From Actinomycetota bacterium (GTDB lineage: Bacteria; Actinomycetota; Actinomycetes; Actinomycetales; Microbacteriaceae), in contig WLDR01000003.1 of the NCBI GenBank assembly GCA_009704705.1, positions 1 to 26,063 of the forward strand: DNA of 26,063 bases, read 5' to 3'. Positions 1 to 8,709 of this stretch are shown here, in pieces; the stretch's first letter is position 1, and each line of letters opens with the position of its first letter. Below the pieces are notes generated by a model. It made no database searches and was not told where the DNA came from. It saw nothing but the letters and a program-made list of their open reading frames with translations. Made by a program: the position numbers and the translations under genes.

Positions 1-633
1 CATCTCCGCCTTGGAGGCGGCCGGATCCGGCGTGGAGTCCCAGTACTGCAGGATCATCGGGGTGGCCATGTCGCCGGGGCAGATGCAGTTGCAGCGGATG
101 CCCGCCTGGGCGTAAGTCGGATCGACACCAATCGCGCGTGTGAGCCCCAGCACACCGTGCTTGGAGGCGGTGTAGGCCGAGAGGTAAGGATCCGCGCTCA
201 GGGACAGCGCCGATGCGGTGTTCACGATGCTACCTCCGCCGGTCTCGAGCATGGCACGAACAGCCTGACGGCATCCGTTGAAGACGCCTGTGAGGTTGAT
301 GTCCAGAACGCGCTGCCATTCCTCGTTCGACGTCTCATGCAGGGGCTTCTCGAGTTGAATTCCCGCGTTGTTGTGGATGAAGTTGAACCCTCCGAATTCC
401 GAACGCGAGAGGTCAATCGCCGAATCGATGTCGGCGACCTTCGAGACGTCGACCCGCAGGCTGACAGCCTTGCCGCCTGCCGCTCGAACGAGATCGACTG
501 TGTCATCGGCGCCACTGACATTAACGTCGACGCAAACGACGGCGGCTCCCGCGGCGGCGAGTGCCAGAGCGCTCTCTCGGCCGAGGCCCTGCGCTGCGCC
601 GGTTACGACGCCAAAACGACCGTCAAGTTCCAT
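1..633 (-). CDS. Short-chain dehydrogenase/reductase (SDR), C-terminus cut by window edge
   Basis: A classical NAD(P)-dependent SDR oxidoreductase; 211 codons are visible and the frame runs off the left edge, so roughly 40 C-terminal residues of a usual 250-residue SDR are missing. Translating the minus strand from the ATG at 633 gives the cofactor motif TGAAQGLG at residues 11-18, NNAG at 88-91, catalytic Ser141 and the YTASK motif with Tyr154 and Lys158, then the ICPGDMATPM segment that follows the active site. Asp36 after the second beta strand suggests preference for NAD over NADP. It lies 79 nt downstream of a second SDR on the same strand, so the two are probably co-transcribed. The substrate is unknown; a sugar or polyol dehydrogenase role is inferred only from the catabolic neighbourhood. 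Confidence 0.93.
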   Translation of the reverse strand, partial: MELDGRFGVVTGAAQGLGRESALALAAAGAAVVCVDVNVSGADDTVDLVRAAGGKAVSLRVDVSKVADIDSAIDLSRSEFGGFNFIHNNAGIQLEKPLHETSNEEWQRVLDINLTGVFNGCRQAVRAMLETGGGSIVNTASALSLSADPYLSAYTASKHGVLGLTRAIGVDPTYAQAGIRCNCICPGDMATPMILQYWDSTPDPAASKAEM

Positions 634-712
634 GGTGATGTCTCTCTTTCAATTGGGTGCCGCTGGATGTGATGTGAGTTGATAAACAAAAGGAGTTGCG
701 AACTATCTGTGT

Positions 713-1453
713 TCACATTGCGGTTGTGCCACCGTCGACCGAGATTGTCGATCCGGTTGCGAAGGGCATGGAGACCGCGACGAACACGATCGTCTCGGCG
801 ATCTCTTCGGGAGTGGCGAAACGCTTCATCGGAACGCGCTCAATCGCACCCTTGCGGGTTGCGACCGGGTCAGGAAACCACTCCAGCTCGGCGTCCATCA
901 TCGGGGTGTCAATTGGGCCAGGGCACACTGCGTTCACGCGGATGCGAGGAGCCAGCTCCATCGCCAACGCCTTCGTCATGCCGATGACACCGAACTTTGA
1001 CGCGCAGTAGTGAACAAAAAGCCCCATGCCGAGGAAGGAAAGCTCTGAGCCGAGGTTCACGATGGAGCCACCGTCTGCCATGACGAGAGCCGTCTCGCGA
1101 GCAACGTAGAAGCTGCCGGAGAGATTGACCGCAATCTGCTCGTTCCACACGTCAGGAGTGAGGTCGTTCAGCGCGACCGGGCCGTCGATGCCGGCCGCAT
1201 TGACGAGAAGTGTCGGTGCACCATGTTTGGTCACCACATCGGCCACAGCCTTAGCAACTTGCACCGGGTCAGAGACGTCGACCACATGCACTGACGATTG
1301 ATCCGGGAAACCCGATACCGCCTTGCGCAACGGTTCTTCGCGGCGCCCGAATGCGGCAACCGTGGCACCCCGTTTGGCCAACAGCGCCGCTGTCGCGGCG
1401 CCAACGCCGGATCCTGCGCCGGTGACGATGGCGATGTGTCCTGAGAGATCCAT
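713..1453 (-). CDS. Short-chain dehydrogenase/reductase (SDR)
   Basis: Complete SDR of 246 residues. It has TGAGSGVG at residues 11-18, NAAG at 85-88, catalytic Asn110, Ser136, Tyr149 and Lys153 (YCASK), the CPGP motif at 177-180 and the C-terminal SVDGGTT typical of the family. The frame is open further upstream, but the extension would cross the divergent promoter region and has no SDR-like residues; ATG 1453 starts directly at the Rossmann fold (MDLSGHIAIVTG), so I chose it. It is the first gene of a minus-strand pair and is transcribed divergently from the aldose epimerase, with a palindromic operator-like site between them. Arg37 and Arg38 after the second strand suggest NADP use. Substrate unknown; oxidation or reduction of a sugar intermediate is inferred from context. 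Confidence 0.93.
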   Translation of the reverse strand: MDLSGHIAIVTGAGSGVGAATAALLAKRGATVAAFGRREEPLRKAVSGFPDQSSVHVVDVSDPVQVAKAVADVVTKHGAPTLLVNAAGIDGPVALNDLTPDVWNEQIAVNLSGSFYVARETALVMADGGSIVNLGSELSFLGMGLFVHYCASKFGVIGMTKALAMELAPRIRVNAVCPGPIDTPMMDAELEWFPDPVATRKGAIERVPMKRFATPEEIAETIVFVAVSMPFATGSTISVDGGTTAM

Positions 1454-1499
1454 GAGCACCCGTTTCGAGAAATCGTGATCCGCGAGTAACCGGGGATAT

Positions 1500-1512
1500 C
1501 CGGTATTACCGG
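1500..1512. promoter_or_regulatory. Predicted GntR/FadR operator, site 1
   Basis: CCGGTATTACCGG is a perfect palindrome around a central T and lies in the 136-nt divergent gap between the SDR and epimerase starts. Its GGTATTACC core is the reverse complement of the GGTAATACC core found at 11965-11973 and 20627-20635. FadR-type GntR repressors typically bind GT-N3-AC centred palindromes, and one is encoded at 19841. From here it could control both divergent units. Binding is inferred. Confidence 0.6.
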
Positions 1513-1589
1513 TAGGATAGGTTAGGTCAACCGATACCGCAAGTCTCGGCTCTTCTTCGTCGAGACTCTTTCCTGACAAGCGAGGTCCC

Positions 1590-2651
1590 ATGCCCATCTC
1601 GATCGACAACTATGGCGTCACTCACGACGGCCGTCCTGTTCAGCGAATTGAGCTGACCGCCGGTTCTACACGAGCGGTCGTGCTCGACCTTGGGGCCCGG
1701 TTGCTGGAGATGTGGGTGCCGGATCGAGACGGTAATGTCGCTGACATCGTGCTCGGTTACCCGGATGTTCCGGCTCATGAAGCGGGCACCGCCTACTTTG
1801 GTGCGACATGTGGACGATTCGGCAACCGCATTCGGCGCGGTCGCTTCGAGCTCGAGGGCACGGTTCATCAGCTCACGGTCAATGAGGGGCTCAATCATCT
1901 TCACGGAGGCACGGTCGGATTCGACCGGCACATCTGGACAGTCATCGAGACCCAGGAGAACTCGGTGCGCATGCGACTGGAGCTACCCGATGGCGACCAG
2001 GGTTTCCCTGGGGCGTTGGTCGCAGAGATGCAGCTGACGGTTGGCGAGGGCAGTCTCGACATCGTGATGACCGCGACGACTGATCGCACCACCATCATCA
2101 ACATGGTGCACCACAGCTATTGGAATCTCGCGGGCGCCTCGTCAGGAAATGTACTCGAGCAGGAGTTGCAGATCGACTCAGACTTCTACACGCCGGTCGA
2201 CGACGAGCTCCTGCCAACGGGCGAAATTCGCCTCGTCGCGGGGACGCCATTTGATTTCCGTCGCCCCACTCCAATCGGGCAGGCCATTCGTGACGTCGAT
2301 CACGCCGGCGCAGGGCGTTCGGCCCCCGCCGGATACGCCGGATACGACCACAACTGGATCCTGCGCAAGCCTGCCGGCGAGATGGGGCCGTGCGTCTGGG
2401 CCCGCGATCCGAAGTCGGGTCGGCAGATGACCTTGCGCACTAATGAGCCAGCGGTGCAGTTTTATCCCGGCGGATACCTCTCGGACGAGGTAACTGGCAA
2501 GCACGGTGGTAGCTACGCGCCCTTTCAAGGATTCACGTTGGAAACCCAACGATTCCCCGACGGCCCGAACTTCGCACACTTTCCGTCGTGCAAGCTCAGC
2601 CCGGGTGAGGTCTACGAGCACGTGATGGAGTTCCGTTTCACCGCCGAGTAG
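1590..2651 (+). CDS. galM: Aldose 1-epimerase (mutarotase)
   Basis: Interconverts the alpha and beta anomers of aldoses in the cytoplasm, which feeds freshly released sugars to anomer-specific enzymes. The 353-residue length is normal for the family. Signatures include GRFGNRI (75-81), NHLHGG (102-107) with His105, HHSYWNL with His175 as the likely catalytic acid, YDHNW with Asp253, and LETQ with Glu318 as the likely catalytic base. The ATG is preceded by GAGG at 1582-1585, spacing 4, somewhat tight. It is the first gene of the plus-strand run, divergent from the SDR pair, and has a predicted GntR operator about 80 nt upstream. The family is clear; which sugar it uses is not. Confidence 0.95.
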   Translation: MPISIDNYGVTHDGRPVQRIELTAGSTRAVVLDLGARLLEMWVPDRDGNVADIVLGYPDVPAHEAGTAYFGATCGRFGNRIRRGRFELEGTVHQLTVNEGLNHLHGGTVGFDRHIWTVIETQENSVRMRLELPDGDQGFPGALVAEMQLTVGEGSLDIVMTATTDRTTIINMVHHSYWNLAGASSGNVLEQELQIDSDFYTPVDDELLPTGEIRLVAGTPFDFRRPTPIGQAIRDVDHAGAGRSAPAGYAGYDHNWILRKPAGEMGPCVWARDPKSGRQMTLRTNEPAVQFYPGGYLSDEVTGKHGGSYAPFQGFTLETQRFPDGPNFAHFPSCKLSPGEVYEHVMEFRFTAE

Positions 2652-2731
2652 TTTCGTCCATGTTGAGGCAAGAATGAGGAGAAGCCACGTCGGGTCAGTG
2701 GCCCGAATCTCTCGAGAGGATCGTGCAAAGA

Positions 2732-4993
2732 ATGACGACTGAATCCCATCAGGATGATTTGAGGCTCCTTCGCACCAACCTCGAATGGGTGAGCCGTCAG
2801 CTCGCGCTGGCCGGAGAGCCGTTCGTCGGTCTTGCCGAGGCCACGGCCATTGCCGATCAGGAGTCGGCAGATCTGGCCGCAATCTCCGCCGTTCTCGCCG
2901 ACCACGTGATCATGAGCGTCGAGCTCGACCGTTCGGGGTTCGCGCGGTCGACGGAGTCCAAGAAGCGGGTCGAGACGGTGACCGGCGGATGGTCACACTA
3001 TCTCGTCGAGGTTCTCAACCCGACCTCGGCGGTGGGAAGGTTGTGGTCGAACCTCCCGGATGGATTGGCGTTCATGACCGCACGTGAGAGCCACGCCATC
3101 GTGCCCGCACTGTACGACATGCTCGACAATGCGCCGATGATCCGCGGCGAAGGCGTGATGTTCGAGATCGTAGGCGATCAAGTCCTCACGGGTGCCCGCC
3201 GGCAGTTCGTGCTCGTTGCAATCTTCACTCGGGATGAGGGCCCGGCGACGACCTACCTCGCCATCAGCGCGGGCGACGGGTTTTTCGGCTTTCACGTCGG
3301 GCATCAGGGCGCGTCGTTTGAGCTCGAGGCGCGTGCGTCGATCCCCGTCACGCTCGAGGTGCGCGATACCAATGGCGCGTCGTGCACGTTCCGATTGACG
3401 ATCAAGGATGGTGCGGGCCGCGTCTTCCCACCGCGCAAAATGCGCATCGCCCCCGACATGTTTTTTCACGATCACATTTACCGCTCCACCGGGGAGGTGG
3501 TGTTCCTGCCGCCCGGCACCTACACGGCGACCGTCACACGCGGACCTGAGTACCTCTGCCAACAGATTGAGTTTGTCGTGGCCGATACGCCCCGCTCGCT
3601 CGAGGCGACGCTGATCCGGTGGGTGACTCCGTCGGATGACTCGTATTACTCCGGCGACATGCACATTCACGCGGCCGGGTGCTCTCACTACAGTCTTCCG
3701 ACGGAGGGTGTCTCTCCCGAGACGATCATTCGCCACGTGCGCGGTGAGGCGATCGATGTGGGCGGCGTTCTCAACTGGGGCCCGTGCTATCACTACCAGA
3801 AGCAGTTCTTCACCGGCTCCAGTATCAGTCCCTTCGCCGGCCTTGAGCATCCTTCCCTCCAAGAGGCGAACGGGGTGCGCTGGGAGGCCACGGCCACGGA
3901 TCGGGATGCCGAGTCGGTGCTCCGATACGATCTCGAGGTTTCTGGCTTCCCATCTGGCCATTCGGGGCATCCGGTGCTACTCGGCCTGACCGATCCCGAG
4001 TATCCGTCAACGTCCTCGCCCAAGGACTGGCCCAGCTGGAACCTCCCGATTATGCAGTGGGCGCGAGCCCAAGGCGCGATTACTGGCTACGCGCACTGCG
4101 GTATCGGCATGGGTGTCGAGAGCGACGACCTACCCAACTGGGAGATTCCGGGCTTCGCGAGCGTCGGCTTGAACGAAGCACTGGTCGATGTCGTGCACGG
4201 CGCTATCGACTTCATCGGCTCGGCACAGGAGTATCCCGTGTACGAGCTGAACTCCTGGTACCACATCCTCAATGCAGGATTCGATCTGATCATGATGGGC
4301 GAGACCGACTATCCCTGCCTGTTCGATGAGCGTGTTGGCGTCGGCAGAACCTATGTGCCGTCGGGTACTGCACCGCGCGGTGACCGAGGCGCGGAGATCT
4401 ACCTCGCCGGCATCCGGGACCCTCGCACCTACTTCGGCGACGGGCGATCCCATTTTTCGCAGATTCAGCTCAATGCGAAGCAGTCGGCCTCGGGATGGTC
4501 GATTGCCAAGGGCGAATCGCTTCGCGTCAGCGCCGTGGTGAGAGCGTGGATCGATGAAGATCCTGCCTCAGAGGTAGCCTCGATTCGGCACCTCCCGCCG
4601 TACGCCGGCCCGGCGTGGCACATCGAGCGCGCTCGCGTGGGGGATTCCCGCCACGTCACTGTTGAACTGATCGAGAACGGGCTGCCGATCGCGCAGACCA
4701 CGGTTCTCGCGAACGGCCAGCCGCAGGCAATCACGTTTGATGTCGAGCTCAGCGAGTCGGGGTGGCTGGCGTTACGAATCCTTCCCTCCGCGCACACTCA
4801 GGCCTTTCACATCACGGTGGCCGATGCCCCCGCCCGACCGATCCGGACCAGCGCGGAGTGGTGCGCCAATGCGGTGGATCGCCTCTGGGCCGAAGTGGGC
4901 AAGTTCATCGCGCAGCACGAGCGCGAGGAAGCCAAGATCGCTTACGCACAAGCCTCCGACGAGTATCGGCGCCGAGCGGCGGAGGGTCGCTGA
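2732..4993 (+). CDS. PHP-type metallohydrolase, CehA/McbA-like
   Basis: A 753-residue multidomain protein. Residues 1-100 are mostly helical, about 110-300 look like beta-sandwich, about 305-540 form a PHP-like metal hydrolase domain, about 560-690 are again beta-rich, and the C-terminus is a charged helix. Metal-ligand candidates are GDMHIH (Asp309, His311, His313), YAHCG (His455) and GETDYP (Asp526). CehA/McbA proteins are PHP-fold hydrolases, first known from carbaryl degradation, but most relatives have no known substrate. A GTG at 2723 is also in frame, but GAGAGGA at 2714-2720 is 11 nt from ATG 2732 and only 2 nt from the GTG, so I chose the ATG. No signal peptide, so cytoplasmic. The stop overlaps the next start (TGATG). 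The role in glycan breakdown is inferred from neighbours. Confidence 0.82.
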   Translation: MTTESHQDDLRLLRTNLEWVSRQLALAGEPFVGLAEATAIADQESADLAAISAVLADHVIMSVELDRSGFARSTESKKRVETVTGGWSHYLVEVLNPTSAVGRLWSNLPDGLAFMTARESHAIVPALYDMLDNAPMIRGEGVMFEIVGDQVLTGARRQFVLVAIFTRDEGPATTYLAISAGDGFFGFHVGHQGASFELEARASIPVTLEVRDTNGASCTFRLTIKDGAGRVFPPRKMRIAPDMFFHDHIYRSTGEVVFLPPGTYTATVTRGPEYLCQQIEFVVADTPRSLEATLIRWVTPSDDSYYSGDMHIHAAGCSHYSLPTEGVSPETIIRHVRGEAIDVGGVLNWGPCYHYQKQFFTGSSISPFAGLEHPSLQEANGVRWEATATDRDAESVLRYDLEVSGFPSGHSGHPVLLGLTDPEYPSTSSPKDWPSWNLPIMQWARAQGAITGYAHCGIGMGVESDDLPNWEIPGFASVGLNEALVDVVHGAIDFIGSAQEYPVYELNSWYHILNAGFDLIMMGETDYPCLFDERVGVGRTYVPSGTAPRGDRGAEIYLAGIRDPRTYFGDGRSHFSQIQLNAKQSASGWSIAKGESLRVSAVVRAWIDEDPASEVASIRHLPPYAGPAWHIERARVGDSRHVTVELIENGLPIAQTTVLANGQPQAITFDVELSESGWLALRILPSAHTQAFHITVADAPARPIRTSAEWCANAVDRLWAEVGKFIAQHEREEAKIAYAQASDEYRRRAAEGR

Positions 4994-5439
4994 TGGCTGA
5001 CCACGTGCACCACAGCGGTAACCACTCCGCCAGCAATCGCGCAGAGCTCTTCGTCGGAGTCGCGCACGACTGTTGTATCGTCGCACCGGATGTGCAGGTG
5101 CACATCGCCGTCGGAATCAGCGCGGAGGACCGGGTGAGTGCGATTCCCCGTCATCGCCGGGAAGTGTTCGCCGGATCATCCGGGGCACTCTTGCTCGAGA
5201 TTCAGAACAACGGCTTCGTGACCTCGCCCCTCGCGATCGACATTGAATCTGATAACCCCGACTTCCACTTTGTCGTGGATCCCACGCCCCTGACCGGTGA
5301 GCTTCTCGAGCGCCGTGAACTGGCTTTTCATAGTTCGGGACCGGGCTGGACGTCGCTGGCGTTGAGGTTTCGCACGACGTCGCTGGTTGGCGATCTGGCC
5401 GATCGTGATCGCGTGGACATGATGATTGTCTGTGAATGA
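4993..5439 (+). CDS. Unrecognised 148-residue protein coupled to the PHP hydrolase
   Basis: I do not recognise a family. The ATG overlaps the stop of the PHP gene by one base, and its ribosome site GGAGGG lies at 4981-4986. Its own stop overlaps an in-frame upstream ATG of the GH38 gene. This coupling on both sides argues that it is real and made in step with its partners. The first 30 residues are rich in His and Cys (several His within residues 4-11 and a HDCC motif). The rest alternates hydrophobic and polar residues, as in a small beta-sandwich (GALLLEIQNNGF, TSLALRFRTT). No signal peptide or membrane segment. It could be a small partner subunit of the PHP enzyme or of the mannosidase; this is inference from position only. 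Confidence 0.72.
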   Translation: MADHVHHSGNHSASNRAELFVGVAHDCCIVAPDVQVHIAVGISAEDRVSAIPRHRREVFAGSSGALLLEIQNNGFVTSPLAIDIESDNPDFHFVVDPTPLTGELLERRELAFHSSGPGWTSLALRFRTTSLVGDLADRDRVDMMIVCE

Positions 5440-5474
5440 AGGGTGAGTCAATGTCAGGGCGAAGGAGTAGAGAT

Positions 5475-7598
5475 ATGAAGGTGCGGGCAGTTCTCCTACC
5501 CCACAGCCATTGGGATCGGGAATGGTACGAGCCGTTCTCCGTCTTTCGTGAGAAGCTCGTCGATCTGATTGACGGTGTGCTGCACGGACTCGCCCACGAG
5601 CCCGGATTCACTCACTTCCATCTCGATGGCCAGGCAATCATGCTCGACGACTATCTCGCCGTACGCCCCGAGCGTGAGTCCGAGGTTCGCGCGCTGGTTA
5701 AAGCCGGCCGCCTGTCTGTTGGCCCGTTCTACACACTCACCGACGAGTTCCTCGTGTCGGGGGAGAGCATCTATCGCAATCTCGAGTGGGGAATGTCGCG
5801 CGCACAGCAGTGGGGTGCCCCCTCGCCGACTGACGGCCCGTGGGCGGGCTACATGCCCGACCAGTTCGGTCACATCGGCCAGTTTCCTCAAATCTTGCGG
5901 GCGTTCGGCATCCAACACGCAGTCATTCTTCGTGGTGTACCGGCGTCGATCGGCACATCCGTTTTCCGATGGCGCGCACCGGACGGCAGCGAGGTGCTGA
6001 CTGAGTATCTGATTCATGGGTACTACCCGGGCGCGGATATCGATCTTCCGTTGACGGTCGAGGACCGTGCTCAAGAAATGCGCACAGCCATTGATCTCGT
6101 GGCCTCGGTCTCACCGCGGTCCACAGTGTTGCTCCCCGTGGGTGCCGACCACTGGGCCCCTGTGCCTGGCATGTTTGAGCGAGCGATCGAGACGAGCGCT
6201 CTCGTCGACGCAGACGTTGAAATTGGGTCGTTGGCGAGATTCCTTTCGGTGGCAGAGACCCCCGCAGACCTCCCCGTCTGGCAAGGAGAACTCCGGGCTG
6301 CATCAACGTGGATTCTTCTGCCGAACACCATCGCGACCCGGGCGTATCAGAAGCGACGGCGCGGAATCTTGGAGACTCGGCTCGAGCGGTATGCGGAACC
6401 TCTGTCCGCTCTCGTTCCCGGAGTCGAGTGGCCAGCCCACGACCTGGAGCGCGCGTGGGATCTCATGCTGCAGAACACCGCGCACGACTCTGCCTATGGG
6501 GCCGGGGGAGATGCCACCGCCCGTGACGTCGACGCCCGGTTCGATACGGTGCAGCAGATTGTCGACCCGCTCATCACCCAAGGCATGCAAACTCTGGCGA
6601 AGCAGAGTTCGATCCCGGGAGTGCTGCGATTCAACCCGTCACCGTTCCGCCGACAGGCCGTCGACGGACTGTCGTGGTCGGTCGATCGACCCGAAGACGT
6701 GGCTCGGTTCGAGCCGCGCCCGGTCGAGTTGTCGGTAACAGGACACACGATCACCCTGCCCAACGGAGTGGCCATTCGATTCACCGACGAGGATGACGAG
6801 GGTGACCTGTTCACTTTCTCACCCGCGGGCGAGGCGCGGTCGCCGGCGGTGACCTCTGACGGCGCATCAACTCGCGTGATGTTCCTCGGTGTTTTGATCG
6901 ACGTCAGCGCCACGTTGGCCGAGGGCGAGGAGCACGTTCGACTGCACCTGCGGATCGAGAACCAACGCGAAAACCATCGGTTGCGCCTGCGAGTGACACT
7001 CCCGAGCGCTCCGATGGGCTCTGCTGCGCTCGTGCCGTTCGAGATCGTGCACCGTGAACTCGTGGGCGAAGGCTATGAATCCGAGGTTGGGTCGGTGACG
7101 TGGCCCGCAAGCGGTGCGGTGCTCGCGGCCGGCACGGCACTTCTTGGCGAGGGCGTTTTCGAGTACGAGGTGGATGGCGCTGAACTCGCGGTGACGTTGC
7201 TCCGCTCCGCCGGGCAGATTGCCAAGCCGAGCGTGGCAACCCGTCCAATTTGGGCGGGTCCCTCGATCGACGCTCCCGAGGGCCAATGTCTCGGGGTCAG
7301 CGAAGTCGTATTCGGAGTGCGGACCGACTGCGCTGTCGACGAGCTCGTCGCAGCTTGGGAGGCCTTCGCTCTGCCCCTCCTCTCCGTTCCCACACCAGGC
7401 GCGGGGGATGCTCTGCCCGGTGCCCTCGCGTCCATCGAGGGTGCGCAGCTGTCGAGCGTGCGACAGCTTGATGGCCGCACCACCGTTCGAGTGTGGAATG
7501 ACCACTTGACGCAATCCCGGCTTGCCAGGGTAGACGGTACTGAGGTCACGCTGGGGCCGGCCGAGATCCGACAGATTGCCCTGCCATCCGATGAATGA
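5475..7598 (+). CDS. Glycoside hydrolase family 38 (alpha-mannosidase-like)
   Basis: Retaining alpha-mannosidase family enzyme of 707 residues, predicted cytoplasmic. The catalytic domain starts at once with HSHWDREWY, giving zinc ligands His10, His12 and Asp14. PDQFGHIGQ carries the likely nucleophile Asp129, and NTAHDSAYG (His337, Asp338) supplies the remaining metal and active-site residues. The C-terminal half is the usual GH38 beta-rich region. In-frame ATGs also occur at 5436 and 5451, but AGGAG at 5463-5467 sits 7 nt before ATG 5475, and GH38 homology begins within ten residues of it. It follows the 148-residue protein and overlaps the SGNH gene. GH38 members act on mannosides and, in bacteria, on other mannose-containing substrates; the specificity here is unknown. 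Confidence 0.92.
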   Translation: MKVRAVLLPHSHWDREWYEPFSVFREKLVDLIDGVLHGLAHEPGFTHFHLDGQAIMLDDYLAVRPERESEVRALVKAGRLSVGPFYTLTDEFLVSGESIYRNLEWGMSRAQQWGAPSPTDGPWAGYMPDQFGHIGQFPQILRAFGIQHAVILRGVPASIGTSVFRWRAPDGSEVLTEYLIHGYYPGADIDLPLTVEDRAQEMRTAIDLVASVSPRSTVLLPVGADHWAPVPGMFERAIETSALVDADVEIGSLARFLSVAETPADLPVWQGELRAASTWILLPNTIATRAYQKRRRGILETRLERYAEPLSALVPGVEWPAHDLERAWDLMLQNTAHDSAYGAGGDATARDVDARFDTVQQIVDPLITQGMQTLAKQSSIPGVLRFNPSPFRRQAVDGLSWSVDRPEDVARFEPRPVELSVTGHTITLPNGVAIRFTDEDDEGDLFTFSPAGEARSPAVTSDGASTRVMFLGVLIDVSATLAEGEEHVRLHLRIENQRENHRLRLRVTLPSAPMGSAALVPFEIVHRELVGEGYESEVGSVTWPASGAVLAAGTALLGEGVFEYEVDGAELAVTLLRSAGQIAKPSVATRPIWAGPSIDAPEGQCLGVSEVVFGVRTDCAVDELVAAWEAFALPLLSVPTPGAGDALPGALASIEGAQLSSVRQLDGRTTVRVWNDHLTQSRLARVDGTEVTLGPAEIRQIALPSDE

Positions 7599-8709
7599 CG
7601 CCGAGCGGATTGAGGCGCCAAGCATAGAGCTGCCCCGAAGTGACCTCATCCGCGCGATTCGCGGGGCGGCTGAGGTCGTCGACGAGGCTGGCGTGCTTAC
7701 TCCGCTGAGGCTGCCCCAATGGGTTCGGGCCCAGCAGTTCGACACCATCATCGAGACCATGGCGTCCGCCTCGGCGGGCGTAAGGATTGTTCTGGAGGGC
7801 TCGGCATCCGCGGTCGAACTGGAACTGGATATCGAGCGCTTGTCTCGAGACGATCAGGAGCCATGGCCCGCGTCAATCGTCGCGACGGTCGGGGGCGTCG
7901 TCGTGGACACCCGCACCGTTGACGATGCAATCGGGGCACGAGTGATGCTCGACCTGGCAAGCGATGCAGCGCGCGGGCTCGACGGGCGCCTCGAGATCTG
8001 GCTGCCTCATACCGCCCGGGTCGGGCTTCGGCGGCTGTGGTCTAACGGCCCCCTTTCGGTGCCGAATCAAAAGGCGGACCGTCGCTGGCTGCACCATGGC
8101 AGTTCGATTAGTCACAGCCTGGAGGCTGACGGGCCGGTCACCCGTTGGACGGCTCAGGTCGCGCGCGGTCAGAATCTCAGCCTGATTGACATGGGGTTTG
8201 CCGGCGAAGCGATGCTCGACCCATTCGTCGCGCGCGTGATTGCCGCCAGCGATGCTGATGTCATCACCCTCAAGCTCGGAATCAACATCGTCAATGCGGG
8301 AGGGATGATTCCGAGAACGTTCGGGCCGGCCCTGCACGGATTCCTTGACATCATCCGCGAGGGGCACCCGCACACGCCTGTCATAGTCATCTCGCCGATT
8401 ATTTGTCCGCCGCATGAGCACAACCCGGGACCGACCCTTGTGGGCAGCTCGGGGTTCTACGGTCGCAGTCCCGACCCTGACGAGGACGCCCTGGATCTTG
8501 TTCGGGTGAGGGAGATCATCGCCGACGTCGTTCGAACCCGAGCTGCCTCCGATGGCCACCTGAGTTATCTCGACGGGCGAGAACTTCTGGGCGTCGACCC
8601 CGGCGACGCAGCCCTTCTGCCGGACTTGTTGCACCCCGACCAGGCGGGCATGAACCTCATGGCCGCGCGGTTCAGCGTGATACTTGGCGAACTGCTGCGT
8701 GGCGGTTAG
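7591..8709 (+). CDS. SGNH/GDSL-type hydrolase with N-terminal beta domain
   Basis: A 372-residue protein with an N-terminal beta-rich region (about 1-160) and a C-terminal SGNH hydrolase domain. Block I reads HGSSISH with likely nucleophile Ser172, Gly in GFAGEAMLD forms block II, the GIN of KLGINIVN gives the block III Asn, and DLLHP supplies Asp345 and His348. Such two-domain SGNH proteins are often carbohydrate esterases, so removal of acyl groups from a sugar is the best guess. The ATG at 7591 overlaps the GH38 stop by 8 nt; a TTG at 7576 is the alternative start and neither has a strong ribosome site. No signal peptide, so it should act inside the cell. Its stop codon overlaps that of the convergent FAD oxidoreductase. 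Confidence 0.87.
   Translation: MNDAERIEAPSIELPRSDLIRAIRGAAEVVDEAGVLTPLRLPQWVRAQQFDTIIETMASASAGVRIVLEGSASAVELELDIERLSRDDQEPWPASIVATVGGVVVDTRTVDDAIGARVMLDLASDAARGLDGRLEIWLPHTARVGLRRLWSNGPLSVPNQKADRRWLHHGSSISHSLEADGPVTRWTAQVARGQNLSLIDMGFAGEAMLDPFVARVIAASDADVITLKLGINIVNAGGMIPRTFGPALHGFLDIIREGHPHTPVIVISPIICPPHEHNPGPTLVGSSGFYGRSPDPDEDALDLVRVREIIADVVRTRAASDGHLSYLDGRELLGVDPGDAALLPDLLHPDQAGMNLMAARFSVILGELLRGG

Noticed and set aside
2993..3970. A 325-codon open frame on the minus strand inside the PHP gene
   Set aside because: Charged, low-complexity translation with no family features, fully within a gene that has metal-binding motifs on the other strand.
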